Under the pieces are notes generated by a model. The model worked only from the letters and a program-made list of their open reading frames with translations, had not been told where the DNA came from and did not search any database. A program made the translations under genes and the position numbers. From positions 1 through 64,000 of the forward strand of contig QJZC01000048.1 of the NCBI GenBank assembly GCA_003247575.1: a DNA stretch of 64,000 nt, given 5' to 3'. Positions 19,632-29,214 of the stretch are shown in pieces (the first letter of the stretch is position 1; each line of letters starts with the position of its first letter). The stretch comes from Pseudomonadota bacterium. GTDB lineage: Bacteria > Myxococcota_A > UBA9160 > SZUA-336.

Positions 19632-22600
19632 ATGCTTCAAATTCCGGGCTATAGCATCCTGAACAAGCTGGCGGAGAGTTCTCACGGCTGCGTGCTCGAG
19701 GGGACGCGACGCTCCGATGGACTGGCGGTGGTCTTCAAGACCTACCGTGAGCATGGCGAGCCTCGCGCGCAGAGCCGAGCCGCACACGAGTTCTCTATTC
19801 TGCAGCGCGTCGCGGGACCTGGCATCGGAAGGCCGGTGGCGCTCGAGGATGCGGATGGCGCAGACGTCCTCGTGCTCGAGGCCTTCGACGGAATCTCCCT
19901 GTCGGACTATCTCGAGCGCGTAGGTCCGCTCGACGTCGAGACCTTTCTGAAGATCGCACTGTTGATCACGCAGGGCCTGGCGCGGGTTCACCAGATGAAC
20001 ATCGTGCACAAGGACGTCAAGCTCCGAAACGTGCTGATCCGCGAGGATCCACTGGAGACGTGCCTGATCGACTTCGGCATCTCGGCCGAACTCGGTGGGG
20101 CGCGTCGTGCAGAGGAACCGCGCGGGCTCGAAGGGACTCGGCGCACCATGGCGCCGGAACAGACAGGCCGCATCGGCAAGGGGATCGATTGTCGGACCGA
20201 CCTCTATTCCCTCGGGGCCAGTCTCTACGAGCTCCTGACGGGGCAACCTCCGTTCGCAGACGAGGATGTCGTGGACGTCGTCCATGCACATCTGGCGGCG
20301 CGACCGAAGCCAGTGAGCGTGATTCGGTCAGACGTTCCGCCCCTGGTCTCCGAGCTCGTCCTGCGCCTGCTCGAGAAGGACCCCGAGGCGCGCTATCAGA
20401 GCGCGTATGGCCTCGCGGCCGACCTGGAAGCATTGCTCGAGCAGTGGCAGGTCCACGGCCAGATCGACGCGCAGATGAAGCTCGGTGCGTTCGATCACTC
20501 CGATCGCCTGAACTTTCCCGCCGAACTCTTCGGACGTGAACGCGAGCAGCAGGAGCTCGTCGCTGCATTCGAGAGGGTCGCATGCGGAGGCACCGAACTC
20601 CTGCTGGTCTCGGGGCCATCCGGGGTCGGCAAGTCCGCGCTTCCCGGTCTGCTGCGAGAGCGGACCCACTCCGCGCAGGGGTTCATGGGCAGCGGCAAGT
20701 GCGACCTCGATGGCATGCAGTCTCCGTACGCGGGGATCGCGAGCGCGCTCACGTCGATCACCGATCAGATCCTGGCGGAGAGCCATGAAGGGTTCATCCT
20801 GTGGCGCGGCCGGCTGCGCGACGTGCTCGGGAACATCGGCGCGGCCTTGCTGCCGCTCGCGCCCGAGCTCGCTGTGATCGTCGAGGACTTTCCGAGCGTA
20901 CCGGTGCTATCGGCCGGGGCGGCCAAGTCTCGGCTGGCACTCGCGCTCGACCGCTTCGTGCACGCGCTCACGCAGAGTGGACGGCCCGTGGTCCTGGTGC
21001 TCGATGATCTTCAGTGGGCCGACGCCGGGAGCGTGTACCTGCTCGAAGCACTCCTCTGTAGTGGAAACACCCGGCATCTCCTCATCGTCGGGACCCTGCG
21101 CGGCGAGCGTCGTGCGGCGCCGTATCTGGTGCGTCAGGCGCTGGCGCGGATCCAGGAGGTCGTGCCTATTTCCGAGATCCGCCTCGGACCCCTGTCATCG
21201 GCCGATACGACGGCGCTACTCGAGAGGATGCTCGATCAGGAAGCCGAGGCGGTGCGTCCGCTGGCCGAGCTGATCGCGCGCAAGACGTCGAACACGCCGC
21301 TCGAGGTTCGGGAGCTGCTCTCGTGTCTGTGCGATCAGGGGCTCTTGAACTACCAGCACGGATCCGGATGGAGCTGGGATACCGAAGCTCTGGATGCACT
21401 GGACGTGACGTCGGACGCCGCGGACTTTCTGGTCCGCACGCTGCAGTCACTCTCCGAAGCGACGCGTACCCTTCTGACCACGGCGAGTCTGATCGGAGAC
21501 CGCTTCGAGCTCGATACGGTTTGGAGCATCGTTGGAGGAGACCGCTTGCAGCACCTGCAGGCGCTCACCCAGCTGATCGATCAAGGACTCCTCACTGCGG
21601 GGCGGGAGGGATTCCAGTTTGCGCACGACCGCATTCGTGAAGCTTGCCTGTCGCTGCTTCCGGAAGCGGAGCGGAGCCGTCTCCACTTCGCACTCGGGCT
21701 GTCGCTGCTGGCGCGCTGTGACGAGGATGCGGAGCATTCGGCCGTCTTCGATGCGGTCACGCAGCTGAATCGGGGACGGGCGCAGCTTCCCCCGGACCGA
21801 CGCATCGAGGTCGTTCGTCTGAATCTGCGCGCGGGAAGTCGCGCGCTCTCGAACGGGGCCCCGGCTCAGGCGGCCGAGTTCTTTGCGGTCGGTCGCGAGT
21901 TGCTCGTCGCAACGGATTGGATCGACGATCGCGCGACCTGCTTTGGCCTCTACCTGGATGGCTCGGAGGCGGCGCTTCGCGCTTCGGCGTTCACATCCGC
22001 GCTGGAGCTCTTGCGGGAGCTCGAGTGCAGACGCCCGACGCGCATGGAGTACGCGCAGATCGCCGTCAAGCGAATCCAGGTCTTCGTCCTGACGCGAACG
22101 CCGGAAGAGGCGGCCGACCACGTTCTCGAAGTGCTTCGCAAGCTGGGGTTGCACTGGCCGCAGCGACCGTCCCGGCTTCGGGTGGTCGTCGCATTGTGGA
22201 GGATTCGTCGGGCGCTCCGCCGGAAGCGGAACGGTCCCTTGTTTCGTCCGGCCGATCCTGGAGGCGTGGACTGGTTGCCGCTCATGCTCGTGATCAGTGC
22301 GGGCGGCGGGGTCCTGAGCCGGGTCGACGCCTACGTGACGGTGCTCGCCAGCTCGCTCTTGCTGCGTCTCTACCTGCGCGACGGCTACGTCGTGCCTCCT
22401 TCGTTCAGCATGGCGGCGCTCGCGTGCTGGGAGTCTCTGCCTCGCATCGGCCATGCCGCCTGGGCTCGAGACTGCGCGGCGCTGGCCTTGGAATGGGGTG
22501 AAAGAGCGCCGGACGCCGCCTTTGGTCCGCGCATGGAGCACGTGATCCACTCGCACGTACACCCCTTTCTGATGCGGCGACGCGATGCCCTGGCGCCCGT

Positions 22601-23432
22601 GGATGGAATCGCCGAACGGCTGCGCGAAGTCGGAGACTTCGAATACGCGAACTACGCGAGCTTCCTCAATCTGTACAGCCGCGCTCTCGCGGGGGACGAG
22701 ATCGAACGCACGCACGAAAGGCTCACCGAGCTCTGCGAGTCACTGAGACGTTCTGGGGTGCGCTACCAGGATCCCGAGATCTGCACGCGAACGTTCGCAC
22801 TCTTGCGCGCTGAGACGCTCGAGTCGGCGCCCATCGATGAACGCATCTCGGAGTGCGAAGAGGCCCTGAAGGCTGGAGTGGGGGTCGGCGAGCTCTACAT
22901 CCGTACGCTGTCCGTGTTGGTGCTCTGCGTATACGGGCGCTTCTCGAGCGCCACCTTGCACGCCGACTCCGTCTTCGATCGCGTGTTTCGATCGCAGCCT
23001 CACATCTGCATGGTGCACCTGCTGCTGTATCGTGGGATCGCGCTCGCCGAGCGCGCGTGGTCTGGATCGGCGAGTGCGCTCTGGCGTTCGGCGCAGCAGC
23101 TGCGACGCAGCTCGAAGCTGCTGAACCGCTGGGTGAGCAGCGGCCCGGACTTTCCGCACATGATCTGTATGCTGGAAGCCGAGCTCCACGGTCTACGTGG
23201 CCGCCTGGATCAGGCCGGAAGTCTGTATACGCGAGCAGCCAGGCTGGCCGCGCACCAGGAGTTCGTGCATCACGTGGCGCTGGCGCACGAGCGTCATGGA
23301 GAGCTGCTTGCGCGCCACAACCAGCTGACGGCGGCCCACACGTGCTTCGATCAGGCTCGTGACGCGTATGGCGCGTGGGGCGCCATGGCCAAGGTGCACC
23401 AGCTCGAGCAACGCGTGCGTAGCGGGCGATGA
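19632..23432 (+). CDS. Giant Ser/Thr protein kinase fused to AAA ATPase and TPR-like repeats (first of a pair)
   Basis: A 1,266-residue protein. Residues 1-280 form a Hanks-type kinase with Lys36 (VVFK), catalytic loop HKD at 126-128 (Lys instead of the usual Arg) and DFG at 147-149. Next comes a STAND/AAA_16 ATPase with P-loop GPSGVGKS (328-335) and Walker B VVLVLDDLQWAD. The C-terminal 600 residues are helical repeats, probably TPR-like, with no histidine-kinase or GAF output domain. Known relatives in cyanobacteria, planctomycetes and myxobacteria act as large signalling hubs. Its stop overlaps the start of a similarly built gene (ATGATG). The Arg to Lys change may weaken regulation by activation-loop phosphorylation. 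Confidence 0.88.
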   Translation: MLQIPGYSILNKLAESSHGCVLEGTRRSDGLAVVFKTYREHGEPRAQSRAAHEFSILQRVAGPGIGRPVALEDADGADVLVLEAFDGISLSDYLERVGPLDVETFLKIALLITQGLARVHQMNIVHKDVKLRNVLIREDPLETCLIDFGISAELGGARRAEEPRGLEGTRRTMAPEQTGRIGKGIDCRTDLYSLGASLYELLTGQPPFADEDVVDVVHAHLAARPKPVSVIRSDVPPLVSELVLRLLEKDPEARYQSAYGLAADLEALLEQWQVHGQIDAQMKLGAFDHSDRLNFPAELFGREREQQELVAAFERVACGGTELLLVSGPSGVGKSALPGLLRERTHSAQGFMGSGKCDLDGMQSPYAGIASALTSITDQILAESHEGFILWRGRLRDVLGNIGAALLPLAPELAVIVEDFPSVPVLSAGAAKSRLALALDRFVHALTQSGRPVVLVLDDLQWADAGSVYLLEALLCSGNTRHLLIVGTLRGERRAAPYLVRQALARIQEVVPISEIRLGPLSSADTTALLERMLDQEAEAVRPLAELIARKTSNTPLEVRELLSCLCDQGLLNYQHGSGWSWDTEALDALDVTSDAADFLVRTLQSLSEATRTLLTTASLIGDRFELDTVWSIVGGDRLQHLQALTQLIDQGLLTAGREGFQFAHDRIREACLSLLPEAERSRLHFALGLSLLARCDEDAEHSAVFDAVTQLNRGRAQLPPDRRIEVVRLNLRAGSRALSNGAPAQAAEFFAVGRELLVATDWIDDRATCFGLYLDGSEAALRASAFTSALELLRELECRRPTRMEYAQIAVKRIQVFVLTRTPEEAADHVLEVLRKLGLHWPQRPSRLRVVVALWRIRRALRRKRNGPLFRPADPGGVDWLPLMLVISAGGGVLSRVDAYVTVLASSLLLRLYLRDGYVVPPSFSMAALACWESLPRIGHAAWARDCAALALEWGERAPDAAFGPRMEHVIHSHVHPFLMRRRDALAPVDGIAERLREVGDFEYANYASFLNLYSRALAGDEIERTHERLTELCESLRRSGVRYQDPEICTRTFALLRAETLESAPIDERISECEEALKAGVGVGELYIRTLSVLVLCVYGRFSSATLHADSVFDRVFRSQPHICMVHLLLYRGIALAERAWSGSASALWRSAQQLRRSSKLLNRWVSSGPDFPHMICMLEAELHGLRGRLDQAGSLYTRAARLAAHQEFVHHVALAHERHGELLARHNQLTAAHTCFDQARDAYGAWGAMAKVHQLEQRVRSGR

Positions 23433-26400
23433 TGCAACCTCCGGAGTCGAATCGTGCGCGTCGATCCCCGAGCCAGACGCTCGTCGCCTGGCGCTCTGAG
23501 ATCGAGGCATTCGAACTCAGTGGATACACGATCGAAAAGCTTCTGTACTCCAGTCGATCCGCACAGCTCCACTGTGCAGTGCGTGACCAGGACCAGCAGA
23601 GAGTCGTGCTCAAGCGCTACACCGCCGATGTCGCGACGCTCGGCGTACCCCGGGTCCAGCGCGAGTTCGAAGTGCTCCGCAGGTTCGACGCTCCCGTACT
23701 GTCCTGCGCCCTCTGCATCGAGCACGGTCAGGATCAGCCGGTACTCGTGCTCGACTGGTTTGCGGGTATCCCGATCGAGCAGTTCTCCGCCGATCGAGAG
23801 CTGGCTCCGCTGGAGTTCTGTGAGCTTGCGCTCCAGATCACCGAGGCGCTCGGGATCGTGCACTCCGCGCGCGTGCTCCACCGGGACATCAAGCCGAGCA
23901 ACATCCTGATTGATCCGAGGACACGGCGAATCCAGTTGATCGACTTCGGCCTGGCCGTGCCGTTCGGCAGCGCCATGACCCCGGACGACATTCGGAGCGG
24001 AACCCGCCAGTCCGGAGGATCGCTGCAGTTTGCGCCGCCGGAACAGACCGGGCGCATGGACCGGGGCATCGACTTTCGGAGCGATCTCTACTCGCTCGGC
24101 GCCACGTTCTACCTGATGCTCACCGGACGCGCCCCGTTCGTGTGCAGAGACATGCTCGAGCTCGTGCACTCGCTGATGGCGCGAGTTCCGCCTGCGCCGA
24201 TCGAGCTCCGTCCGGATCTGCCGGACACGATCTCGCGCATTGTCGCGAAGCTTCTGGCCAAGGAGCCGAGCGATCGGTATCAGAGGGCGGAGGCCCTCCA
24301 CCAGGATCTTCGGTGGTGTCGCGATCAGCTCCTCGAGCATGGAGAGATCTCCGGGCTCGAGAGACTCGGGAGCTGCGACATCCCCAGCCGGCCGATCTTC
24401 GGGTCCGCCCTCCACGGGCGCGAGCACGAAGCCGAGCGGCTCCGGAGTGCGTTCGCCCGTGTGCGCGAAGGAGCCTCCGAGCTGGTCTTGATTCATGGAG
24501 CGGCAGGGATCGGGAAGTCGTCGATGGTGGCGGAGCTGCGAGAGCCGGTCGCGGCGAGCGGGGGTTACCTCGCCCGCGGCAAGTACGAGTCCCTCGGTCT
24601 CGAACGACCGTACGCCGGGATCTCGGCTGCGTTCGAGGACCTTGCGCATCAGCTCCTTGCCGAGAGCGATGAGCGTGTGAACCTGTTCGCAGAACGCATT
24701 CGGACGGGTTTGGGAAGCATCGCCGGCGTGATCCTCGACCTGGCGCCGTCCCTCGCGTTCATCCTGGGCGAGGTCGACGCCATTCCCGCATTGGACGCTC
24801 AGGCGAGCAAGGCCCGGACCGCGCTCGCGGTGCGGCGCCTGGTCTGCGCTTGCGCACGCCCGGAACACCCCTTCGTGATCGTGCTGGACGACCTGCAGTG
24901 GGCCGATTCGGGCAGCCTGAACCTCCTCGACGCGATTCTCGAGGAGCCTCCGATCGAGGCCTTGCTCGTGGTGGGAACCTATCGCGATGCGGAGGTCGCC
25001 GCGACGCATGCACTGCACGCATGGATCGGACATGTCGAGTCACGCGAACCGCCCCTGACCGACATCGGGCTCTGCCCGCTCTCGGATGAAGCTGCCGCCG
25101 AGATGGTGGCGGCGTGCCTCGAACGAAGCCGTGAGGATGTCGCCGAGCTCTCGCGTCAGATCCGCGCCAAGGTCGGCAACCATCCGCTGTTCATTCAGCA
25201 GTTCATCGGTCAGCTCCACGAGTGCGGGCTGCTCGGCTACTCGCCTCTGACGGGAGGAGGAGTGGGCTGGACCTGGGATGCCGCAAAGATCTCGATGGCC
25301 GAGATCCCCGACGATGCGGTGGAGCTGGTCGTGGGACGCATCAGTCAGCTCCCGCAGCATACGCGCGACGTCCTCAGCGTTGCCAGCTGTCTGGGCAACG
25401 CCTTCGACGCGGCCTTGCTCGCCACGGTGGTCGATCGACCTCGTGACGTTCTCGAAGACGCCTTGTTCCAGGCGGCCGACAGCGGCTTCGTCGTTCCATG
25501 TCGTCAGGGCTTTCGGTTTGCGCACGACCGTCTGCGTCAGGCGATCCAGGATCTGCTCGAGCCCGATGAGCGGAGCCGGCGCCACTACGAGATGGCAGTG
25601 CTGCTCTCGGAGATTCCAGGAAGTGATGCTCCGAGCGATCGGGTGCTGGAGATCGCCGAGCATCTCTCGCACGGGCGACGCCACATCGGGCCGGAGTTCC
25701 GAGCACGAGCGCTGGACTTGTTCGTCGCTGCGACCCGCCAGGCGCTTCAGCTCGGAGCCGTGGAGACCGCGCTCTCCTGCATCCAGGCGGCGCGCGATCA
25801 GTTCACCGAAGTGGACTGGAGTGCCGATCCCGAGTCGGCGTTCGAGCTGCATCTGCTCCTGATCGAGGCCAGCTATCAGGGCCGCGACATGGAGGCCGCG
25901 CTCGACTGGATCGAAGCGCTCGACCGGCGCTCACTGAGCGAAGTCGAGCAGGCTCGCCTGGCCGAGAAACGCATCCGCGTGTACTGCCTGACCCGCGCCC
26001 CGGAAGACACCGTGCGCTACACCCTGCTTGCGCTCTCGCGACTCGGGATTCGCTGGCCCTTCCGACCCTCGCGGATGCACGTCTCGATCGCCGTGCTGAT
26101 GGCAGAGTGCGCACTGCGTGGCTACGGGAATCCGCTCTCCCTGCTGCCCGAGAGCGCGAAGCGGCGTGCACCGCTCGCCTCGATGCTGGTTCGAGCTGCG
26201 GGTGGGACGATGAATCTGGTCGATGCTCAGCTGGTGCTGCTCGCGTGCTCGGTCGCCGTCTGCAACACGCCGACCTCCGAGCTCGTCGCGGGATATGGCG
26301 GCAACAAGACGTTCTTCTTCCCCTCGGGCCGGGCTTGCCATCGCGCGGCTGCTCGGGTCGAGGCGCAGCTCGAGATCGATCCGGACCCGAGCTCGCGCGC

Positions 26401-27298
26401 GCGCGCGGAGTTCTTGCTGCAGGCCCTGATCCTCTGCTGGATCGCGCCGCGGCGCCAGACGATTCCTCCGCTCGATCGGGCGTCCGAGTCCTTTCTCGAG
26501 CTGGGCGACCTGCAGTTTGCCCAGTTCGCCAGGCTCTGCAGCGTCATCACGCGGATACTGGTGGGAGACTGGGTCGAGCCGGTGGAGCGGGACATGCGCG
26601 AGCTTCTCCGCGAGGAACGAAACCCGGGTGGACCGTACATGGACATCGACCTGGCGCACCACGCATACCGGGTGCTGCTGGGAGGGGACATGGGGATCGA
26701 TTCGATCGAAGCACCGGTGGCTCTGTGCTCTCCCACGGGAGCGCCCCGACCGCTCGGGCCCATGGCCTGCGTGACGCGGATGCTGGTGTTTGCAGTGCAC
26801 GGGCGCTTCGCCGCGGTGTTCGAGGAGTCGGAGCGCATCTACGCCGATCTCTTCCGCAGGGCTCCGGCCCTGCATCTGGTAGACCACATGTTCCTGCGCG
26901 GCCTGGCGGCCGCGGTTCTGATCCCTCGAGCTCCGGCAAGGCAGAGGCGAGCGCTGCTGCGAAGCCTCCACACCGCCCTCCGCTGGCTGCGTCGCTGGGC
27001 GAAGTCCGGCCCCGACTTCCAGCACATGGACCAGCTCCTGCGCGCCGAAGACGCCCGGATCCGCGGAAATGCCCGCCGCGCCGAGAAGCTCTACCGCGCC
27101 GCCGCGGCACGCGCGGAACAGATCGGTCACCGCCACCACGCAGGCATCGCCCACGAACGACATGCCGATCTGCTCCGTTCGATCAGGCGCCATACGAATG
27201 CGCTGTCCTCACTCGAGGAGGCGATCCGTTGCTACCGCGCCTGGGGAGCGCATTCCAAGGTGGCGGAGCTCCGGCAGGAGCGCGCCGGTTCCACGTAG
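23429..27298 (+). CDS. Giant Ser/Thr protein kinase fused to AAA ATPase and TPR-like repeats (second of a pair)
   Basis: A 1,289-residue paralogue of the preceding protein with the same order: kinase, STAND/AAA_16 ATPase, long helical-repeat tail. The kinase has Lys62 (VVLK), a canonical HRDIKPSN loop (HRD 151-153) and DFG 172-174. The P-loop is GAAGIGKS (357-364) and the Walker B is FVIVLDDLQWAD. Shared blocks run to the C-terminus (for example RAPEDTVRYTLLALSRLGI against RTPEEAADHVLEVLRKLGL), so the pair arose by tandem duplication and then diverged. The four-base overlap with the first gene implies equal expression. Substrates are unknown. A hairpin 30 bases after the stop probably ends the transcript. 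Confidence 0.88.
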   Translation: MMQPPESNRARRSPSQTLVAWRSEIEAFELSGYTIEKLLYSSRSAQLHCAVRDQDQQRVVLKRYTADVATLGVPRVQREFEVLRRFDAPVLSCALCIEHGQDQPVLVLDWFAGIPIEQFSADRELAPLEFCELALQITEALGIVHSARVLHRDIKPSNILIDPRTRRIQLIDFGLAVPFGSAMTPDDIRSGTRQSGGSLQFAPPEQTGRMDRGIDFRSDLYSLGATFYLMLTGRAPFVCRDMLELVHSLMARVPPAPIELRPDLPDTISRIVAKLLAKEPSDRYQRAEALHQDLRWCRDQLLEHGEISGLERLGSCDIPSRPIFGSALHGREHEAERLRSAFARVREGASELVLIHGAAGIGKSSMVAELREPVAASGGYLARGKYESLGLERPYAGISAAFEDLAHQLLAESDERVNLFAERIRTGLGSIAGVILDLAPSLAFILGEVDAIPALDAQASKARTALAVRRLVCACARPEHPFVIVLDDLQWADSGSLNLLDAILEEPPIEALLVVGTYRDAEVAATHALHAWIGHVESREPPLTDIGLCPLSDEAAAEMVAACLERSREDVAELSRQIRAKVGNHPLFIQQFIGQLHECGLLGYSPLTGGGVGWTWDAAKISMAEIPDDAVELVVGRISQLPQHTRDVLSVASCLGNAFDAALLATVVDRPRDVLEDALFQAADSGFVVPCRQGFRFAHDRLRQAIQDLLEPDERSRRHYEMAVLLSEIPGSDAPSDRVLEIAEHLSHGRRHIGPEFRARALDLFVAATRQALQLGAVETALSCIQAARDQFTEVDWSADPESAFELHLLLIEASYQGRDMEAALDWIEALDRRSLSEVEQARLAEKRIRVYCLTRAPEDTVRYTLLALSRLGIRWPFRPSRMHVSIAVLMAECALRGYGNPLSLLPESAKRRAPLASMLVRAAGGTMNLVDAQLVLLACSVAVCNTPTSELVAGYGGNKTFFFPSGRACHRAAARVEAQLEIDPDPSSRARAEFLLQALILCWIAPRRQTIPPLDRASESFLELGDLQFAQFARLCSVITRILVGDWVEPVERDMRELLREERNPGGPYMDIDLAHHAYRVLLGGDMGIDSIEAPVALCSPTGAPRPLGPMACVTRMLVFAVHGRFAAVFEESERIYADLFRRAPALHLVDHMFLRGLAAAVLIPRAPARQRRALLRSLHTALRWLRRWAKSGPDFQHMDQLLRAEDARIRGNARRAEKLYRAAAARAEQIGHRHHAGIAHERHADLLRSIRRHTNALSSLEEAIRCYRAWGAHSKVAELRQERAGST

Positions 27299-27328
27299 CG
27301 CTGCCGTCTCGAGCAGGCCGTGAACCGG

Positions 27329-27348
27329 CCCGCTCTCTATCGAGCGGG
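27329..27348. terminator. Hairpin between convergent genes, probable bidirectional terminator
   Basis: CCCGCTC (27329-27335) and GAGCGGG (27342-27348) pair perfectly around a 6-base loop. The hairpin lies between the end of the second kinase gene and the end of the convergent endonuclease/phosphatase gene. There is no clear U-run on either strand. Confidence 0.5.
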
Positions 27349-27366
27349 ATTCCGAGCTGTCCCGCT

Positions 27367-28098
27367 TCACGCTGGGGCGCGACTCAGTCCCGCATGCAGG
27401 CCGAAGTGATCCGACGGAAAGAGGACCGGATCGTCTACTGAAATCGGCGCCGTGCCCAGCAGATCCACGCTCGTGGCTGCGAAGCGACTCGACCGGAGGA
27501 GGATGCGATCGAAGCGAACCTGCTTGTGCTTCCGGGTCATCTCCTTCCGCATGAGATTCACATCGGTATCTTCGGTCCAGCCCACTTCGTCCGGTCGGAG
27601 CCGCGCCCAGAGATCGACGTATGCCGGGTCCAGCGCTCGATTCTCGTTCCATGTGGCGCAGAAGTTGAAGTCTCCCATCAGCACAGCATCTGGATAGGCG
27701 GCGAGCCGCGGAAAGATGCAATCGAGCTGCTCTCGCCTGCGCTCGCCGAATCCCCGGGTGGACTCGAGATGTACGATGCCCACCGCAAGCTCCTCGAGTT
27801 CCGCAACCAGGAGGGCGCGCCCGAACATAGACGGCAGCTCGTGGAGCACGAAACGCTTCACAGGAACCCTCGACAGACACATCAGCCCGTGCGGATGGAC
27901 CTGGGAATCCGATCGCTCGTACTCCCGAAGCCACTTCGCATCCTCGATCTTCTCGACGAGCTCCGAAGTCACTTCCTGAAGGCCGATCACGTCGGGCTTC
28001 AGCTGGCTCAGCAGGGTCAGCAGACCCATATGGCGCTGATCCATGTAGTACTGGCCGAAGCAGACGTTGAAAGTGACGATGTCGAGTGAGTTCTGCAT
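27367..28098 (-). CDS. Endonuclease/exonuclease/phosphatase (EEP) family protein
   Basis: A 243-residue EEP hydrolase. The conserved elements appear in order: TFNVCFG, LQEV (metal-binding Glu), MGDFNF (Asp/Asn), and SDHFGL at the end with the catalytic Asp-His pair. No signal peptide or membrane segment is visible, so it should act in the cytoplasm. Family members hydrolyse DNA, phosphoinositides or sphingomyelin, and the sequence does not decide which; inositol-phosphate synthase elsewhere in the window makes a phosphoinositide substrate conceivable. Transcribed alone, convergent with the kinase pair. It is the last ordinary gene before the accessory stretch. Confidence 0.82.
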   Translation of the reverse strand: MQNSLDIVTFNVCFGQYYMDQRHMGLLTLLSQLKPDVIGLQEVTSELVEKIEDAKWLREYERSDSQVHPHGLMCLSRVPVKRFVLHELPSMFGRALLVAELEELAVGIVHLESTRGFGERRREQLDCIFPRLAAYPDAVLMGDFNFCATWNENRALDPAYVDLWARLRPDEVGWTEDTDVNLMRKEMTRKHKQVRFDRILLRSSRFAATSVDLLGTAPISVDDPVLFPSDHFGLHAGLSRAPA

Positions 28099-28434
28099 CG
28101 TGGATCTCCGGTGAGGTGCATCAGAAGAGCCTACGCCGGACAGGGTATCTCATTCTCTGCCGTCCTTGCGGACATCCGATCTCGGTTCCCCCTCGACCGC
28201 AAAGTGGCGAGAGAATCCGAAGGTGCGGCCCACGCCCAGAGGCGCGCTCAGCACGGGCAGCCGGAAGCCTGGCTTCGAGAGCGCCTTCACACTTCACGTG
28301 CGTCCGGGGAAATGTGACGTGCGCGGTGAGTGGGGCTGTCACCTCGTAGTGTCGGTCACTCGATTACAAGGGATCTTCGGTCTGCTAGATATTGTGGCGC
28401 GTCTGTCCGTGTTTTCCATGAAGGAATGTCTGGG
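28099..28434. other. Intergenic stretch at the left edge of the accessory region
   Basis: No gene, repeat or RNA I can support. It would hold the promoters of the minus-strand EEP gene and of the plus-strand unknown gene at 28435. Confidence 0.4.
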
Positions 28435-29046
28435 ATGGTCTTCAAGTACAACGGTCAGGACCCCTTTCTAAGGGCAGTTGACGACACAATCGCGTACTAC
28501 GATCGCGAAGCCGATGGACGCGCGGTAACGGACATTCAGCGGCAGCAGATGCGCACCCTCGTGAACCGCATCGGGCTGATCATCGCCAGCCCGGTTGCGA
28601 GCCAGCCAGCTCAGGTTGCCGCGACGCGAAGGATGGTGCAGGACCTGCTCGACATTGCTCCATCTGGGCCTGCGCGTGAGAACATGCGCCTGATCCACAA
28701 CCTGGGCGATATCCGGCCCCGCAGGGACTATTCACTGCTGTCGAGGGAGCAGAACCGCTACATGCTCGCCCCGTCAGGGGGCGGTCAGAAGACCGTCGCA
28801 AACGGCTCGTTTGTCTTCACCATTCTGGCCTCCGCTCCGTGGGAAGTACGAATTGGTACGCGCGCCGACGGGGGCCACACTGCGATCTCGCGCGGAGCGA
28901 ACGTCTACTTCGCCGGCGAGATAGTGTTCGAGAACGGTTCGCTCTCGAGCTGGAACAACGATAGTGGGCACTACCACACCCCGTCCGAGCTGCACGCCCA
29001 GGTCGCGATGCTATTGCCCTCGAACCGCTACCATCAGCGCCACTGA
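28435..29046 (+). CDS. Unknown protein ending in a WNNDSGHY motif region
   Basis: About 203 residues. The start is taken as the ATG at 28435 because GAAGGA ends nine bases upstream; the ATG at 28426 leaves no room for a binding site. I do not recognise a named family. The N-terminal half is helical, and the C-terminal half has small residues and aromatics ending with GEIVFENGSLSSWNNDSGHY. Similar ENG...NN.SGHY endings occur in proteins of polymorphic-toxin or effector type, but I recall that only as a pattern. No signal peptide. The gene sits next to a detached tRNA 3' end in the accessory region. Confidence 0.6.
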   Translation: MVFKYNGQDPFLRAVDDTIAYYDREADGRAVTDIQRQQMRTLVNRIGLIIASPVASQPAQVAATRRMVQDLLDIAPSGPARENMRLIHNLGDIRPRRDYSLLSREQNRYMLAPSGGGQKTVANGSFVFTILASAPWEVRIGTRADGGHTAISRGANVYFAGEIVFENGSLSSWNNDSGHYHTPSELHAQVAMLLPSNRYHQRH

Positions 29047-29077
29047 GGCAGCTTCCGAATCCACCCCCGCATCCACC

Positions 29078-29105
29078 TGGTGGGGCCTCCTGGGCTCGAA
29101 CCAAG
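29078..29105 (-). tRNA. Detached tRNA 3' end (T-arm, acceptor 3' strand, CCA), Ala-like
   Basis: On the minus strand a 5-bp T-stem with one G-U pair (CTTGG/CCAGG) encloses the loop TTCGAGC. It is followed by a seven-base acceptor strand AGGCCCC, then A and CCA. The partner GGGGCCT, an Ala-type 5' acceptor end, is not found at the expected distance, so only the 3' quarter of a tRNA is present. Such pieces are typical attachment-site duplicates left by integrating elements. It is a fragment, not a working gene. Confidence 0.45.
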
Positions 29106-29214
29106 GAGGGCATCGGTAGACCTCTTGTCGAAGCAGTCGGCTACATGCTCTCTGGGCGGTTTCCCACCGGCTTCGCGGAAGGCTCAGCTGCCTGAGGATC
29201 CCCTCGGAGCACGG

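Noticed and set aside
18158-19633. A 491-codon minus-strand frame opposite the ABC-F gene
   Set aside because: Low-complexity Leu/Gln/Arg/Val sequence without a family, covered by an unambiguous ABC-F gene.
21447-25033. Long minus-strand frames (422 and 560 codons) opposite the kinase pair
   Set aside because: Arg/Glu/Gln-rich shadow sequences, while the plus strand encodes intact kinase and ATPase motifs.
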